Below, in pieces: positions 17,753 through 26,666 of a stretch of DNA of 64,000 nt. The position numbers were made by a program, and so were the translations under genes. The notes under the pieces are model-generated. The model ran no database searches. It saw only the letters and a program-made list of their open reading frames with translations, and was not told the origin of the DNA. The first letter of the stretch is position 1. Every line of letters starts with the position of its first letter. The stretch lies in contig JAKQOG010000249.1 in NCBI GenBank assembly GCA_029565395.1, positions 62,001-126,000 on the forward strand. The letters run 5' to 3'. This stretch comes from Candidatus Hydrogenedentota bacterium. Lineage in GTDB: Bacteria > Hydrogenedentota > Hydrogenedentia > Hydrogenedentales > CAILVY01.

Positions 17753-19126
17753 ATGCTGCGATGGAACAAGAATAAAAGCGCCGAGACATCCGGCGGCCCT
17801 GCCGCTCCGTCCGTTCCACCCGCCCATCCTGCGCCCGATAGAACTGCCCCAGCCCCGCAGGCGGGCTCCGAACCATCCGCTCCGAAAAAGGACCTGCCCC
17901 AACTGCTCCTCGATGAAGGGGCGCTCACGGAGGAACAACTTCAAAAAGCCCTTGCACTGCAAAAAGAAAGCGGGGACTTTATCGGGGAAATTCTGATCCG
18001 GGAAGGAATTCTGGATGAAAAGTCCCTGCTCTCCTTCCTTGCCAAGCACTGCAAAATACCCCATCTGAGTCTCCTCGATTATCTCATTGATAAGTCCATC
18101 ATCGGTGTCATACCGCAGGAGATCTGTTTCAAATACCGCCTCCTGCCAATAGATAAAATGGGAAACAATCTCACCGTGGCCATGGTGAATCCCCTCGATA
18201 CCGAGGCCCTTCAAAAGGTAAAGGAATGTTGCCCCAGCCTGCGGATTAAGCCGATTCTCTGCGCCTACAATCACTTCGAGACCGTTTCCGCCCGCCTGTT
18301 CGGTTCTTCAAAATCCGGAGAACCCGCCGAACTTTCCGCCACTTCCCTTGGGCTGCGCTCGCCCAAAAAAGAGTCCAAACCCGCGCCGCCCCCTGCCCCC
18401 GAAAAAGTGGCGCCGCCCCCACCGTCGGATATTCCAGAACCCGTCCCAGAAATTATCCCGGAAGCACTGGAAGCCATCCCAGAAGCCTTGGAAGCGGAGG
18501 CGGAATCTGTCCCCGCGCCTAAACCGCCGCCCCTCTTGGAAAACGTCCCTCCCGCCGGCATTACCCCCGAAAACGTGCTTCACTCGGTTTTTCAGGCGCC
18601 TGTGGAATCAGCGTCCGAACCACCCCCCGCACCTGCTCCAGCCAGTGGATCCGCCCAGTCGGATTCTTCCATTTTAATGCGTGAAATGGCCGCGGTGATG
18701 ATGGACAGCATGCGTGACACCTATGCCATGCTGGCCCGGCGCATGGAGTTGTTTCACGGGCTCTCCCCGGAAGACGTCGCCCGCATCTTCGCCCGAGGCA
18801 GTACCCGTGAATACGAAGAAGGCGAGGTCGTGTTCCAGAAAGGGCAGCCGGGTGCGGAGATGTTCGTGATCCTCGGCGGGGAAATCCGCATTTTTGACGG
18901 CGAGCAGGAAATTGCACTCCTGGGACGTGGCGACATGTTCGGCGAAATGGCCCTCGTCAGCAACGAACCCCGAAGCGCCGGCGCCGCCGCCACCTGCACC
19001 ACAAGCCTGCTTGAACTCAGCCTGGACGATCTGAAAAAAGACCTTCCCCGCGAAGTCTCCCTCCAACTTCTTGTGAACATCATCATCACCCTCAGCGACC
19101 GCCTCCGCCGCGCCAATGCAGAATGA
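17753..19126 (+). CDS. GspE-N (MshEN) domain fused to a cyclic-nucleotide-binding domain
   Basis: The 457-residue protein is modular. Residues about 47-185 form the N-terminal domain of type II secretion/type IV pilus ATPases (LLLDEGALTEEQLQKALALQ, FIGEILIREGILDEKSLLSF, LLPIDKMGNNLTVAMVNPLD). A Pro/Ala/Glu-rich linker runs to about 300. A cyclic-nucleotide-binding domain fills about 332-452 (YEEGEVVFQKGQPGAEMFVI, GRGDMFGEMALVSNEPRSAG), with the phosphate-cassette Glu and Arg present. There is no ATPase domain. GspE-N/MshEN domains in related proteins bind cyclic di-GMP, so this could be a receptor that combines two second messengers, or a regulator of secretion or motility. The gene is isolated. 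The linker and the lack of a helix-turn-helix argue against a Crp-type transcription factor. Confidence 0.82.
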   Translation: MLRWNKNKSAETSGGPAAPSVPPAHPAPDRTAPAPQAGSEPSAPKKDLPQLLLDEGALTEEQLQKALALQKESGDFIGEILIREGILDEKSLLSFLAKHCKIPHLSLLDYLIDKSIIGVIPQEICFKYRLLPIDKMGNNLTVAMVNPLDTEALQKVKECCPSLRIKPILCAYNHFETVSARLFGSSKSGEPAELSATSLGLRSPKKESKPAPPPAPEKVAPPPPSDIPEPVPEIIPEALEAIPEALEAEAESVPAPKPPPLLENVPPAGITPENVLHSVFQAPVESASEPPPAPAPASGSAQSDSSILMREMAAVMMDSMRDTYAMLARRMELFHGLSPEDVARIFARGSTREYEEGEVVFQKGQPGAEMFVILGGEIRIFDGEQEIALLGRGDMFGEMALVSNEPRSAGAAATCTTSLLELSLDDLKKDLPREVSLQLLVNIIITLSDRLRRANAE

Positions 19127-19208
19127 TGGCTTGACTATTCTATGCATAACATATTGTCGCGTAATTATTTACATATAAATAAGTGCAAATCGTATTTTTA
19201 AGTTGCGA

Positions 19209-19229
19209 TTTACACAAAAACAGTGTAAA
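19209..19229. promoter_or_regulatory. Operator-like inverted repeat before the AAA_14 gene
   Basis: TTTACAC and GTGTAAA form a perfect 7-bp inverted repeat around a 7-base A-rich spacer, ending 8 bases before the ATG of the downstream gene. The position fits a repressor site over the transcription or translation start. An A+T-rich tract with a looser ATTTA/TAAAT repeat lies just upstream. No clear Shine-Dalgarno sequence is present. Confidence 0.45.
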
Positions 19230-19237
19230 CTATTGCT

Positions 19238-20419
19238 ATGGTTGCACGTAGCATTACAAAAGAAGTGCTCCAATCGGCCCAGGAATATCCTGTGGTGACA
19301 ATCTTGGGGCCACGTCAGTCGGGGAAAACGACTCTTGTTCAGATGACCTTTCCTGGGAAGGCGTATTTTTCTTTAGAAGACCCGGATGTCCGATTAGCCG
19401 CCGAAGCCGATCCCCGTGGGTTCCTGGCTCAAATGCCCAATGGCGCTATTTTGGATGAAATACAACGTTTCCCGCTATTGCTCTCCTACCTTCAGGGAAT
19501 TGTCGATACGGCACGCCGTCCGGGACAATTTATTCTTACCGGCAGTCATCAACCAGAGTTGCATCAGGCGGTGAGCCAATCCTTGGCGGGTCGTACGGCC
19601 ATTCTGTCGTTGTGGCCCTTTGAGTTATCGGAACTTCGCCAGTACAAAGCGGACTGGAGCCCTTTTGAGTTGGTGGTCAAGGGCGCTTTTCCCCGGCTGC
19701 ATGAAGAAAACCTCAATCCTCGGCGTTTCTTCAATAACTATGTGCAGACCTATGTCGAGCGCGATGTGCGCGCCTTGCTACAAGTGCGTGATCTGACTCA
19801 ATTTCAAAAATTTCTGGCTCTATTGGCTGGGCGCGTGGGACAAATTGTTAATCTCGCTTCGTTGTCGAACGATGTGGGTGTCTCCAGCACGGCCATACGA
19901 AACTGGATCAGCGTGCTGAAAGCTTCCTATATCATTTTTGAATTGCCGCCGTTCTTTGAAAACATTCGGAAGCGGGTCATCAAATCGCCGAAAATCTATT
20001 TTACCGATCCAGGACTTGCTGCATTTCTGCTGGATATCCATGATGAACAACAAGCGGCTCGAGATCCCCTGAGGGGAGGATTGTATGAGAATCTCATTAT
20101 TACAGAGATCATGAAAGGCGCACACAATAGAGGGTTTCGCCCTAGTGTATATTTCTATCGCGATTCCCATGGGATAGAAATTGACCTGCTCATCCGGGAA
20201 CACGGTGTGATTACCCCAATTGAAATTAAGTCTGCCGCAACGTTCTCATCCAATTTCCTCAAGGGCTTGGAACAATTCAAGACATCGTACCCAGGTCGCT
20301 CTGTTCCAGGAACGGTACTTTATGGCGGTGAACAGTCATTGAACATGCGGGACATTCAAATATTCAATCCCTTATCCGTTGAAAATCTCTGGGATACGCT
20401 GATCGCTCCAAGAAAATAG
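19238..20419 (+). CDS. AAA_14/DUF4143 family ATPase
   Basis: This 393-residue protein has a Walker A loop (GPRQSGKTTL, residues about 22-31), a Walker B strand (NGAILDEIQRFP) and sensor ILTGSHQ. A winged-helix region follows (LASLSNDVGVSSTAIRNWIS), then the C-terminal DUF4143 domain, whose IEIDLLIRE and TPIEIKS look like a PD-(D/E)XK nuclease-type core. Such proteins are widespread, often patchy in distribution, and of unsettled function; some behave like toxin-antitoxin or mobile accessory genes. It is a single-gene unit with its own operator-like repeat. The adjoining non-coding DNA is A+T-rich. Confidence 0.85.
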   Translation: MVARSITKEVLQSAQEYPVVTILGPRQSGKTTLVQMTFPGKAYFSLEDPDVRLAAEADPRGFLAQMPNGAILDEIQRFPLLLSYLQGIVDTARRPGQFILTGSHQPELHQAVSQSLAGRTAILSLWPFELSELRQYKADWSPFELVVKGAFPRLHEENLNPRRFFNNYVQTYVERDVRALLQVRDLTQFQKFLALLAGRVGQIVNLASLSNDVGVSSTAIRNWISVLKASYIIFELPPFFENIRKRVIKSPKIYFTDPGLAAFLLDIHDEQQAARDPLRGGLYENLIITEIMKGAHNRGFRPSVYFYRDSHGIEIDLLIREHGVITPIEIKSAATFSSNFLKGLEQFKTSYPGRSVPGTVLYGGEQSLNMRDIQIFNPLSVENLWDTLIAPRK

Positions 20420-20558
20420 CATGCGCCAATGATTCCACGGCTTCAATTTCTATTTCTTTTTTGACCTTCACTCATTAGGTACAGTATGCTCCGCACCATT
20501 GTATCTTGCCCATTTCGTGGCAAAACAGATTTCCAAGATCGAACAAGAGAAGTTGCTC

Positions 20559-21458
20559 ATGAATGTGAAGAAAACTGGAACCGTTCTATTGCGCATTCTG
20601 ATTGTCGCGGCGGGCTATGGAAGCATCACCGGGCTGGTCTACGCCGCCGGGAAGTGGCTGGTCCCGTTGACCGATCCATTCGATAAGGCGATTCTGGCGG
20701 CATGTAATCCGGATACGTATGTGGGAGGGCTTGATCAGTTCATCCGCGCACTGTCGGATTACACCAACTTCCTGATTCTTACCCCCATGCTCTCCTGGTT
20801 GATTGCGAGGGGATTATTTCGCCTGTTTCCAAAAGGCAAAACTCTTTTCACGGGACTATTGATCATCGAAGGCATTGCACTGACCCTGCTGCCCTGGCGG
20901 GCGGAAGATTGGAACAATTCCGTCTATATCGGAGCCAATATCCTGGCAACGGCTGCCATCCTGGCCGTATTTGGCCTGGCCGTTGTTCTTTTTCACAACA
21001 TGGAGGATACGTCCGCACGCCGCCTTGCCTGTGTGTTTGGACTCATGCTCCTTTCCGGCGCCATCACCGATTGGGGCGCCACAAACCCCCTCAAGAGCGC
21101 CGTAGCGCGCCCGCGGCCGTTGAATGATGCGAACAAGCCCTGGAATCTTCAGGTGCGAGTGATCCCTGATGAGTTGCTGCGGGGCCGGAATTCCTTCCCC
21201 TCCGGGCATACCTCCGGCACCTTCGGCCTACTCACGCCGATGTTCTGGTTCCTCCGCGACCGCCGCGCCCGCGTTGGTATCTTTGCATGGGCGGCGCTCC
21301 AGGGATTCTCCCGCGTCTACACCGCGGCCCATTTCCCGTTTTGTTGCCTCATGGGCGGCATTCTCGGATTCTCCATTGGAACACTTGTCTTTTTCACGCT
21401 CGGCGGGCCCTCGCTGCGGCAGCAATCCCTGCCAGATCCAGCAGAAAATCCGGCATGA
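20559..21458 (+). CDS. PAP2-family membrane phosphatase-like protein
   Basis: The protein (299 residues) has five or six hydrophobic segments and the three PAP2 motifs in order. Motif 1 is KSAVARPRP. Motif 2 is NSFPSGHTSG with the catalytic His. Motif 3 is SRVYTAAHFPFCC. In motif 3 the usual S-R-x5-H-x3-D ends in Cys, so the aspartate that activates the nucleophilic histidine is missing. Family members remove phosphate from lipids such as undecaprenyl pyrophosphate or phosphatidic acid. I prefer the ATG at 20559 to a TTG 60 bases upstream because the latter adds a polar stretch before the first helix. A second phosphoesterase gene follows after 42 bases. Confidence 0.82.
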   Translation: MNVKKTGTVLLRILIVAAGYGSITGLVYAAGKWLVPLTDPFDKAILAACNPDTYVGGLDQFIRALSDYTNFLILTPMLSWLIARGLFRLFPKGKTLFTGLLIIEGIALTLLPWRAEDWNNSVYIGANILATAAILAVFGLAVVLFHNMEDTSARRLACVFGLMLLSGAITDWGATNPLKSAVARPRPLNDANKPWNLQVRVIPDELLRGRNSFPSGHTSGTFGLLTPMFWFLRDRRARVGIFAWAALQGFSRVYTAAHFPFCCLMGGILGFSIGTLVFFTLGGPSLRQQSLPDPAENPA

Positions 21459-21500
21459 TATGACAGCTTTCAGTGCCATTAACCATAGGAGTGCGTTGGT

Positions 21501-22529
21501 ATGAAACATGAGTCCATCTCGCGCAGGCAATTTTTGTTGACCGGCGCCGCCGGCATCATTCTGGCGGGAACCGGGTGTGCCAGTCTGAAACGGTCTGGGT
21601 ATCCCTTTCATCCGCTCCCCTATTCCGCACAGCTTCGCATTGAGCACCCCTCAAAATTGAGGATACTCCAATTGACCGATGTCCACTGGGGCGCCGACAA
21701 AGACCCCCTGGAAAAGCTTACCAATAAACGCACCGCCGCCATTATCGCGGATATCATGGCGCAGGCAAAGGCCGATCTCATTATCGTGACGGGGGATAGC
21801 TGGTCCGGGAATCGAAAACCAGGGGGGGAAGAGCGGATGGCCGAAGTGGTGGCCAAGTATGCCGCGCTTGGCATGCCGTGGGCCTATGCCTGGGGGAACC
21901 ATGATCAATTGATCGACAACAATGCGGGACACAAGGCCCTCACTGAGGCGAAAAACTCCCTCTACCGCGGCGCTGCCACTGGCGGAAACTATGTTATTGA
22001 TGTTGCCGGTCCTCGTGGGAACCGCGTTTGCCAGTTGGTATGCTTGAATTCAGAAGTGGAGGGATTGAGCGCCACCCAGCAGGCCTGGATGAACACTCTC
22101 GCGGAGGATACAGCCAAGACGGGAGACCAACAACCCTTACGCTTTACCTTCTTCCACATTCCCATTAAACAATATGTCGATATTTGGGATAGCGGCGTTG
22201 CATCGGGCATAAAAGGGGAAAAGCAATGCATTGAAAGTGAAGACGGCAGTTCCCTCGCTTTTCTTAAAATGCTTGGCGTGCGTGCGTGTTTTTGCGGTCA
22301 TGATCATGTGAATAATTACTCCGGCAAGATCGACGGCGTCGATTTGGTGTACGGGCGCGCCACAGGCGTCGGCAGTTATGGTGGAGATCGCGTCTCCAAA
22401 GGCGGAACACTCATCACTATTAACTGCCGGACTGGTCACTATGACTGGGCCGCTCTTATTCCCGGAAAACCGAAATGGAAACCCCGCCACGGCGAACAAA
22501 TCACCATCCCGGAACCCAAGAAGCATTAG
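21501..22529 (+). CDS. Exported metallophosphoesterase (calcineurin-like), probable Tat lipoprotein
   Basis: This 342-residue protein opens with SRRQFLLTGAAGIILAGTGC, which combines a twin-arginine motif with a lipobox cysteine, so it is likely anchored in a membrane facing the periplasm. The metal-binding motifs follow in order: LTDVHWG, VTGDSW, WGNHD, FFHIPIK and FCGHDHVN. This is the purple-acid-phosphatase/Icc branch. The substrate is not given by the sequence; the PAP2 gene 42 bases upstream suggests a shared role in phosphate or lipid-phosphate turnover. GGAG precedes the ATG. The gene converges with the methyltransferase gene, with only 39 bases between the two stops. Confidence 0.9.
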   Translation: MKHESISRRQFLLTGAAGIILAGTGCASLKRSGYPFHPLPYSAQLRIEHPSKLRILQLTDVHWGADKDPLEKLTNKRTAAIIADIMAQAKADLIIVTGDSWSGNRKPGGEERMAEVVAKYAALGMPWAYAWGNHDQLIDNNAGHKALTEAKNSLYRGAATGGNYVIDVAGPRGNRVCQLVCLNSEVEGLSATQQAWMNTLAEDTAKTGDQQPLRFTFFHIPIKQYVDIWDSGVASGIKGEKQCIESEDGSSLAFLKMLGVRACFCGHDHVNNYSGKIDGVDLVYGRATGVGSYGGDRVSKGGTLITINCRTGHYDWAALIPGKPKWKPRHGEQITIPEPKKH

Positions 22530-22568
22530 CCAAATAGTCTGGAACTTACCGTCTCAAATGTATTTCCA

Positions 22569-23162
22569 TCATTGCTTCTCTGCGATGAACCAAGCAGCCC
22601 AGCCAAGGAATTTCGCGGTGTTGGTGACCGTGAAGCCGGCCTGTTCAAGGCCCGCATGGAATTCCGGCATGTCGAAGCGATCTTCAAGGGGATGGACCGT
22701 TAGGGTTCGGACAATCGGGTTAAGAACAAAACGGCGCATAATCTCTTCGACATAGAACCGTCCACCGGGTTTGAGAACACGGTGGATCTCCGTGATCGCA
22801 TCGCGCCAGTTCGGGACGTGGTGAATGATTCCGAAATCAAAGACGGCGGCATAAGTGGCATCGGGCGCGGGAATTCTGGTCACGTCTCCAACCCATACGT
22901 AGGCAGGGCGATTCTTGCGATTGAGACGTTTTTGAGCGAGAGTAACCATGTGGGGATCGAGATCGAAGGCGTGCGCGCGCTCGGCATGCAGGCGGTCCAG
23001 GATGATTTCAACGCCAACCCCACAACCGCATCCCACTTCGAGTACAATTCCCTTGGGCGCCTCGCCGCCGAGCCGGAGGAGCCGCCGCCCTTCCCACTGC
23101 CGTTGGACCGCCGCACGCAGCGGATTGTTCATCATGATCTTTTCGACATCGTTTAGAAGCAT
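22569..23162 (-). CDS. Class I SAM-dependent methyltransferase
   Basis: The 197-residue protein has the SAM-binding loop VLEVGCGCGVGVEI, the acidic turn AFDLDPHMVTLAQKR, VGDVTRIPAPDATY, and the post-core FGIIHHVPNW, typical of UbiE/Type-11 methyltransferases. The start overlaps the end of the GH116 gene by 10 bases on the same strand, so the two are probably translated from one message. The substrate is unknown. Its coupling to a large exported glycosidase is unusual, since the methyltransferase has no export signal. Confidence 0.87.
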   Translation of the reverse strand: MLLNDVEKIMMNNPLRAAVQRQWEGRRLLRLGGEAPKGIVLEVGCGCGVGVEIILDRLHAERAHAFDLDPHMVTLAQKRLNRKNRPAYVWVGDVTRIPAPDATYAAVFDFGIIHHVPNWRDAITEIHRVLKPGGRFYVEEIMRRFVLNPIVRTLTVHPLEDRFDMPEFHAGLEQAGFTVTNTAKFLGWAAWFIAEKQ

Positions 23163-26100
23163 ATGATGATCTTTTCTCCGGGGTTGAGGGATGCGGGTTC
23201 GGATAGAGCAATGAATAACCGGCCCTCTTGGATCGTATGAGTGCAGGCGGCCTTTTTCCCGGCCACGGTAACAGAGACGTTTTTTACCGTCTTAGGGGTA
23301 ACCAGGGAAAGTGTCTGCACGGTAAGTGCGCCTTTCTTCAGTTCAATTTCGGCTTCGTGGGTCTTGCCGGTGATCGTTTGCCGGAACGTTCCCCAGCCCT
23401 CGGCGCTGGTGAATGCCGCTTTGAAGTATTCGGGCGTAATGCGTGGCGCGAATCCGATATGCCCTTTCGGGCCATGGTATTCGAAACCGCACGCCGCCAG
23501 GAAAACACCATAACTGGCCATGGAGCGCGCGTAGTGATCGCCGCATTCGATTTCATTCCACGGATTGCGCCGCGCCGCTTCGTATCGGTCGTGCACGGCG
23601 CGCGTCACCGCCAGGCCTTCCTGCACGAGGCCTTCCCAGATCATATGACTTGCCGCCTGATACTCGAAACCGTTCATGCACTCATTGAAGTAACCAGCGG
23701 CCCACTCCGCGCCCTTACCCTTGGCTTTGCTGTAATCCCAATCCGCCCGCGGGAAAGTGCACATCAGCAGCCCGGCCTCTCCCGGCATGGCATACCACCG
23801 CCCCGGCTTGTTCACTTCCCGGTACGGGCCAACGTTCGGCGTGAAATTGTAGCGCCATAAGGAACGAAGGGCCGATAGCGTTTCCTTTTCCGGGAGTATG
23901 CGGCCGAGTCCCACCTGCCATGCCCAACTCTGTCCCATTACCTGATCGATTTCGCAGCCGCTCCCAGAATTTATCGCATCGGCGTGTTTTGGGTCCGGCT
24001 TATTAATGAAATATTCGCCATCGAACAATTGTTCGACGATATTCTTCCGTCCTTTCTCGAAAATCGCATGGCAGCGCGCGGCATACTCCGTGTCGCCCAA
24101 TTCTTTTGCCATTTCCTCGGCGGCCCGCAACGCGGCGATGTACAAGCCGCTCAGCCATGCCACCGGCCCATACCAGTCGGTGTCGAGCGTGTTGTGCTGA
24201 TTGCTCTCAAGGATGCCGTCGCCGTTGGCGTCCTTCTCGATCAGCCAATCCATGGCGCGCTTGATGCCCGGCCAGTTTTTGCGCAGGAAGGCATCATCCG
24301 AAGACATTTGATGTTCCCGGAGCGCCCGGAGAATGGACCCGGCCTGTGCATCGATGGCGGGGATGTTGTTGTGTTCCGCGCGGAAAAAGATCGCGCCGTC
24401 TTTCTGGAGAGCCAATCCGAAATCAACCCGTTCCCGCGTATCGCGTTCCAGTTCGGGAAACAGCCGCGCGATGGCATGGGCATATTGCCAGACATGCCCG
24501 CAGGTGCCCGCGCAACACCCCACGCCCTCCCAACCATAGAATCGCCCATCCTTAAACCGGTAACACGTGGAGGTTGCGAGGGTCGATATATTGAGAAACG
24601 TGCGGTCGAGGAACCAATAGGGGAAAGTCGAGTCATACCAGGTATCGCGCCACAGTTTCGTTTCGCTCTCTAATCGGTTGATGTTGGCGGCGATATATTC
24701 CGCGACGTCGAGGGCTGAATCAAAGCGCGTAGCGTAGAGGCGGCCGCCCGGCAGCTTTTTCATCTTCAAATTTGGGAAAAACCATGTCAGCACAAAAGTA
24801 ACGCTGGCCGATTGGCCGGGTTCCAGCCGCAACGTTCGGCCAATTTCACCCACCAGGGGCGAACAGAATGGCGCGGTAACCTCATCACTGGCTTTTTCAG
24901 GAGGATCGCCAACCAGTCCGAGGCCCATCGTGCCAAAATCCGGCTTCTCTTCCATTGGACCCGTTTCCGTGGACTGATCGGTGAAGATGATTTTACCTAC
25001 GCCGATATTCCCCCATCCGCCGCTTTCCGCGTCCACAATTTCGAGGATACCCTCCTCGCCTTGAAGGTTGCACACGTCAAACATCTGGAGCGACATCTGG
25101 TTGCTGGCTTGGCCGGTGATTGTACGGACCACTTTCCCGTCCACCAGCAGGTTCACACACGTCTTGCCGGGATGATTGCCCCCGCCTACCCAAAACTGTA
25201 TAAACCGGCGCTCAATTTTAAACGGACGGCTTGTAAGCTTACCCGTGGCGGCGTCTTTCCCGCCGACATCCCCCCCAGGCGCGGCGGCATGCGAATTCAC
25301 TACACGATTGGTGTCGCCACCCACATCGCCCTGGTAATCGGGAAACTCCGACTTCTTTATCGGCCCCGTGCCGAATGCCGTGCCTTCCACCGTCCAGCCT
25401 TTGTAGGTTTTTTTGTTCCAGTCTTCAAAGACCACATCAGGCTTGGGCGGTTCAAGCGGTTGATCGCTCTTTTCCACCGAACAATTAAGAAAGGATAGAT
25501 TCCGTCCGCGCACTATCCGGTTGCGGCGCAGTGCGGAGAGGCCGGAGGTATTGAGGCAAACGGCGTTCTCCAGCCGCCCGATCAATTCCAGGTCTAAGGG
25601 CTGCGTTCCCGTATTCTTCACCGTGAACTTCATTATTGTTGCGGGAAGGCTTGAATCGCCGGCATTGAGCGGGATAAACGGCGAAAATGCCTCCAGCATG
25701 ACTTCGACCGGCAGGGCTGGGTCACGGTATTGCACGATCCCGATGGGATATTCCCCGCGAAACCGCACCTCGGAAAAACCCGTTTGATCGAGAGGGTGGG
25801 ATTGATCGCCAATGTTCAGCGAGAAGCCCTGTTCCAGAGGGGAGGCCGGTTCCATGGGATGCGCGTAATGGTCCGCGCCCGTGCTGATGGGCTTGTTAAA
25901 AATATCCCAATGCCACAACGTGCCATCGCCTCCCAGATAGAGTTGACCGCAGCCAATGCCGCCCACCGGCATGCCAATAAATTTCAACTCTTCCCCTTGA
26001 TAGGCCGATGGCGCACCGCGCTCAAACAGCGATTTTATCCAAGCTTCGCTGAGTTTCTTATCCGCTGGGACGAGCTTTTCAAACTCCGCGTTTTCAAACG

Positions 26101-26248
26101 GCCCCGCCATAACGGGTATGCGTGAGCTCAGCAATGCCAATGCCCCGGCCCCGGCGGTTTTCACGAACATCCGCCGGTTCATCGCGGCCCGGCAACCGCA
26201 CGCGGGCGAACAATCATTCGAGGATTCCGGAAGAGGCGTATTATCCAT
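23153..26248 (-). CDS. Tat-exported GH116-family beta-glucosidase/glucosylceramidase-like protein
   Basis: This 1031-residue protein resembles bacterial GH116 enzymes (the GBA2 or bile-acid beta-glucosidase family), which cleave beta-glucosides or xylosides. The N-terminal half is a beta-sandwich (GMPVGGIGCGQLYLGGDGTL, HWDIFNKP). An (alpha/alpha)6 catalytic barrel follows, with YDSTFPYWFLDRTFLN, GVGCCAGTCGHVWQYAHA, NTLDTDWYGPVAWLSGLYIA and GEYFINKPDP. A Tat signal, NRRMFVKTAGAGALALL, comes after a Cys-rich extension (CSPACGCRAA). GGGAG lies 6 bases before the ATG. The usual N-terminal domain is interrupted near residues 270-430 by a segment with WTVEGTAFGTG and FIQFWVGGGNHPG, which looks like an inserted carbohydrate-binding jelly roll. 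Export indicates that it acts on sugars outside the cytoplasm. Confidence 0.87.
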   Translation of the reverse strand: MDNTPLPESSNDCSPACGCRAAMNRRMFVKTAGAGALALLSSRIPVMAGPFENAEFEKLVPADKKLSEAWIKSLFERGAPSAYQGEELKFIGMPVGGIGCGQLYLGGDGTLWHWDIFNKPISTGADHYAHPMEPASPLEQGFSLNIGDQSHPLDQTGFSEVRFRGEYPIGIVQYRDPALPVEVMLEAFSPFIPLNAGDSSLPATIMKFTVKNTGTQPLDLELIGRLENAVCLNTSGLSALRRNRIVRGRNLSFLNCSVEKSDQPLEPPKPDVVFEDWNKKTYKGWTVEGTAFGTGPIKKSEFPDYQGDVGGDTNRVVNSHAAAPGGDVGGKDAATGKLTSRPFKIERRFIQFWVGGGNHPGKTCVNLLVDGKVVRTITGQASNQMSLQMFDVCNLQGEEGILEIVDAESGGWGNIGVGKIIFTDQSTETGPMEEKPDFGTMGLGLVGDPPEKASDEVTAPFCSPLVGEIGRTLRLEPGQSASVTFVLTWFFPNLKMKKLPGGRLYATRFDSALDVAEYIAANINRLESETKLWRDTWYDSTFPYWFLDRTFLNISTLATSTCYRFKDGRFYGWEGVGCCAGTCGHVWQYAHAIARLFPELERDTRERVDFGLALQKDGAIFFRAEHNNIPAIDAQAGSILRALREHQMSSDDAFLRKNWPGIKRAMDWLIEKDANGDGILESNQHNTLDTDWYGPVAWLSGLYIAALRAAEEMAKELGDTEYAARCHAIFEKGRKNIVEQLFDGEYFINKPDPKHADAINSGSGCEIDQVMGQSWAWQVGLGRILPEKETLSALRSLWRYNFTPNVGPYREVNKPGRWYAMPGEAGLLMCTFPRADWDYSKAKGKGAEWAAGYFNECMNGFEYQAASHMIWEGLVQEGLAVTRAVHDRYEAARRNPWNEIECGDHYARSMASYGVFLAACGFEYHGPKGHIGFAPRITPEYFKAAFTSAEGWGTFRQTITGKTHEAEIELKKGALTVQTLSLVTPKTVKNVSVTVAGKKAACTHTIQEGRLFIALSEPASLNPGEKIIICF

Positions 26249-26666
26249 GGCAGTCTCCCTTGGTGATATTCCTGCATGATTTCAACAGGATTGTGGGTCG
26301 TGTTTCAACCTGTCGTTTAGCTCTCCAAGGGTTTAGAGAAGGCTGACAGAGGTGTCTTTCTTTTTTTTCATGGGTGGAGGCTCTAAATTTTCATGTTTTA
26401 AGGTGTTGAATATCCCATATTTAGCAGGATTTTTCATTTCATTAAAAGCAAGGCTTGTGACGCAAGGCTTAAGGCGTGAGAATGTGAAAATGAGGTAATG
26501 GATAGAAAAGTAGCGCTTTTGGCAGACGTGGATTTCTAACCGGGGTGGTGTTCAATGAAAATAGATAGGCAGAATCTGTTTTTTGTGCTATGCTAGCGGG
26601 CGAGGGTTGACGTTTCTGGTGAGGCGGCAACAGACCATTCGAACTGGGTGTTTTGGAGTTGGATGA
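26249..26666. other. Divergent intergenic region upstream of the six-gene operon
   Basis: The 418 bases between the GH116 gene and the operon contain no supported gene. A doubled GCAAGGCTT lies near 26448-26469. A possible plus-strand -10 box TATGCT is at 26589-26594, with a poor -35 (TAGGCA) 17 bases upstream, so I do not call it a firm promoter. GGAG before 26667 is the kinase ribosome binding site. Confidence 0.45.

Noticed and set aside
26370-26495. Small plus-strand frame before the six-gene operon
   Set aside because: The ATG follows a T-run with no ribosome binding site, and the peptide has no features.
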